DNA of 64,000 nt, from contig OW121856.1 in the NCBI GenBank assembly GCA_933228895.1, positions 102,151,027 to 102,215,026 of the forward strand, written 5' to 3'. How positions within the stretch are numbered: the stretch's first letter is position 1; the number at the start of each line of letters is the position of its first letter. This DNA is from Platycnemis pennipes. Taxonomy: Eukaryota > Arthropoda > Insecta > Odonata > Platycnemididae. The notes under the pieces were generated by a model, which made no database searches, was not told the DNA's origin, and worked only from the letters and a program-made list of their open reading frames with translations. A program made the position numbers and the translations under genes. Below, one piece after another: positions 61,337 through 64,000 of this stretch.

Positions 61337-64000
61337 CTGTTCTTCGGTTTCCACATATGCATCAAATAGATCACCAAACTAGTATAACTCACCGGATCAA
61401 GTTTTATGCTTCCGTTACCATTACGTGACATTCGTTCCAACAGTTCCGCTGAGTGTTGTTTTCAATCAACGACTATGAGACCATAAAAAAATCTAAAAAC
61501 ACTTGGGGGAGAAAAAATTCACGGTATAAAGAGTTAATGAAGTTACCACTGCCAGCTGTACACGAGTTCCGCAAGTAACTACTACTTTGAATGTAATCCC
61601 ATAAATCAGCCCGCCAGCCTCAAGCAACTTGGGTAAAACATCCCTTCCAAACTCAGTGAATTACACCATTTGACTACCGAGCTCTTTCAGCAAGACAATA
61701 TTTTTACTGCGTGTTTTCTGCAAATAAACTTGTTCTCAGCATTAGATATAGTTTTAACAAATAAGAGAGCACCAATTAGACAAAAACTTCTAGCCAAACT
61801 CTAATAGGGTTGAAGCTGATTCAACCGGAAACTGGAGCCTGTTGCAAAACGGATTTCTCACGAAAATGCTTACATGATCGCTGCCAATATGAAGCTGAAC
61901 TAAGCATTGCTTAGTGGCAATGGAAATTTCAGATCAATACCATTCATAGTGCAGCTATTACGATAGCTTTAAAGAGCTAAAAGAAACAATAAAAGAAGCG
62001 TACAAAAAATACTAATTGGATTTATGATTGATTCAAATCCGACACAACATATTGGTCCAAGGATTCGATTCAATGCATTGCCGCGCCTAAGATATTATGA
62101 CTATATTTCAAGCGATAACCATCTTCCATGAGTTTCCTGATAATCTTTTGTTTTGAGGTTTACAATACACGCATACTACTTAAGCGTTTAACAAAACTTA
62201 CTAAAATAGAAATTTAATTTACTTTTACTGATACCTTTGTTGCAGCAAGGCCTTCGTACTGTTTCACTACAAAAAGGTATCGACTAATGGGAACGACGGT
62301 TTTATATTCTTTGAGTTCGGTACTATTTAATTCACCAATAAATGTCCAATAAAAATGGCAAATGACTCTGTTTTCCAATTTACGATTGTAGAATTTTATT
62401 CCCAAATGCCATTGATGACATCAAAAGAGTGCTACGGAATCAGTAGCACGGACAGAATAAAATTAAATCAAATAGTTCCAAAAAATAATTCTTCAAAGAT
62501 AAAATTCTACGAAATGGTATCTGAATGAGGTATTAGAAGAAGAACAACATAAAATCAGCCATCACTGCTGACGATTTACTAAGAATTATAAAACGTCTAC
62601 GCTACCTTATTTGAAGAGAAAAATGTTTTCTCCTGCAGAGCAAAGTATGCTAGAGAAGATCCAAGTCAAAGATAACATTGTGGAAATAATATCCTTAACA
62701 CGATTACGCATCACTGATCGCGAATAATGCAATCAAAATTTTGAACAAAGTAACGTTTAAAAATAATGAAGATATCCACGTGAAAGATTAAAATACTAAC
62801 ATTTACGTCGCAATTAATGACATAGAAAGCAATTGTTTGCAGGGCGAAGTCACGGCCGATAAAACTTAAATGCAAAAAAATAAATTAATCGCCGAAAGAC
62901 ATCGTAATCGTTAAGTCGACTTGAAGTACATTAATTCAATAACGCTGAAGCCGACTAAGGAACACCGTTAAAAAGCCATAAATAACCTTGCAAGTCCCAC
63001 ATCCGGGTAAACTGTCATGCCATTAAAAACTTCCACCGATGTAACGAAATGAAATGAAAAAAAAATCCCATTAAGTATGTATCACTCGATGTAGAATAAA
63101 AATAAAACGAGTTCGGACCGCGAGTTAACTACACGCTGGAAACATAAGGTGAAACAAAAAGTGGACGGTGAAACGAGGTATAATATAAAAAAAAAGTGAG
63201 AGGGGAAGGTAAGGAGAAGGGAGGGGTCCAGAGGGGGTAGGGGGGGGTGGAGAAGGAAGGGAATGGAGGAGGGGATGGGTGGATAGCGGGAAACATTCCG
63301 CAAAACGAAATAAATCTCGCGGGCGGGGGAAACGACAGCAGCGGGATTGGGGAGGAGGGAGTAGATGGGGAGGGAGGAAAAAATAAAGCGAGCAAAATAA
63401 ATAATGGACAGGGACTAGAGAAAACAGAAGAGCAAGTCGTAGATCGGACTGTACATTAAGTAACGAGTTTGATATTACCGAAGGAATGCATGGTCCATTT
63501 TCTCGTTTCGTGGTTTAATCACTATTGCCGAGTATCAAGTTATAAATCAATTATATTCTTCTTCAAGGAAGACTAAATTGGTAGAGTGAAACATAGCAGA
63601 AATCTATGAGGTGGTGTTTTTAAAATATAATGGATTTACAAACAGTAAGACAACGACGAGAAAGCCATGGCATTCCTGGCTCCATTAGCTCAATACATTG
63701 TGATATGCTGCGTAAAATATTTTAAAGATTCTCTTCGAAATTAATGTAATTCCAATAAACGACATTGTAACAGATTATAACACTGATTTCAGTTATGCAA
63801 GGTAGAAGTATTAAGCACTACAACGAGTGGAATACACTCAGCAGGGTAGATTACGCTTGATATTACACTATCAGCATCTTACAGCTGAAAAACATATAAT
63901 ATCATACTTTAAGACAATAACATAATCTGCCAATATTCAAATAAGTGGTTGGGAAATGAAGCGAAAGATAGTTCTCGTTACAATAAACCGGCTACACTAA
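61337..64000. other. Non-coding stretch, no gene recognised
   Basis: AT-rich unique DNA with a G/A-rich tract at about 63,195-63,380 that opens Pro/Ser-rich shadow frames on the minus strand. No repeat from elsewhere in the window and no coding exon was recognised. Confidence 0.4.

Noticed and set aside
1..64000. CRISPR arrays, bacterial operons, ribosomal RNA genes, riboswitches
   Set aside because: None present; the repeats seen are eukaryotic dispersed or tandem elements.

Overview
This window is eukaryotic and almost certainly arthropod, probably insect, DNA. It is AT-rich and gene-poor, full of short decayed mobile elements. It contains tRNA-headed SINEs, 5'-truncated LINE tails that start on the minus strand with the insect-style CTACATCTACAT motif, and a TA-flanked mariner/pogo-type MITE. 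No bacterial operons, ribosome binding sites or long intron-free genes are present, and I cannot name the species.

The only host-gene sequence I can identify is at the left edge. One exon (678-1005, minus strand) encodes the start of the SMG5 PIN domain, with a good acceptor and donor. Its later exons should lie off the left end. Earlier exons lie at higher coordinates or beyond the window; none was recognised, so much of the window may be SMG5 intron or intergenic DNA.

The rest is a repeat landscape. (i) LINE family A, with an LVRP-LEYAA-WDP reverse-transcriptase C-terminus, has nine fragments between 19.5 and 51.5 kb. (ii) Pieces of a second LINE type lie at 1.15-1.39 and 8.77-8.99 kb, and a third RT fragment at 35.9 kb. 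(iii) SINE family 1 has six copies, including a tail-to-tail pair at 44.0-44.5 kb. (iv) SINE family 2 has two copies. (v) Repeat families I call C and D have two copies each. (vi) There is a MITE at 15.46 kb, an 83-bp-armed hairpin at 20.4 kb, a 22-bp minisatellite at 17.5 kb and two degenerate two-unit tandem repeats. Purine-rich and GC-rich low-complexity tracts recur every few kilobases.

The most informative locus is 57.5-61.3 kb. A short TIR element (family AB, intact copy at 41,144-41,907) is there in reverse orientation, interrupted by a separate 2.96-kb DNA transposon at 57,904-60,867. That transposon has about 130-bp TIRs, a candidate 9-bp target-site duplication, and a frame-broken transposase. 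The transposase still shows VHWDGK, CCDTT, CRHH and ERG landmarks and one GT-AG intron. Two small ORFs of unknown nature (13,441-13,806 and 40,747-41,145) are the only other coding candidates worth listing.
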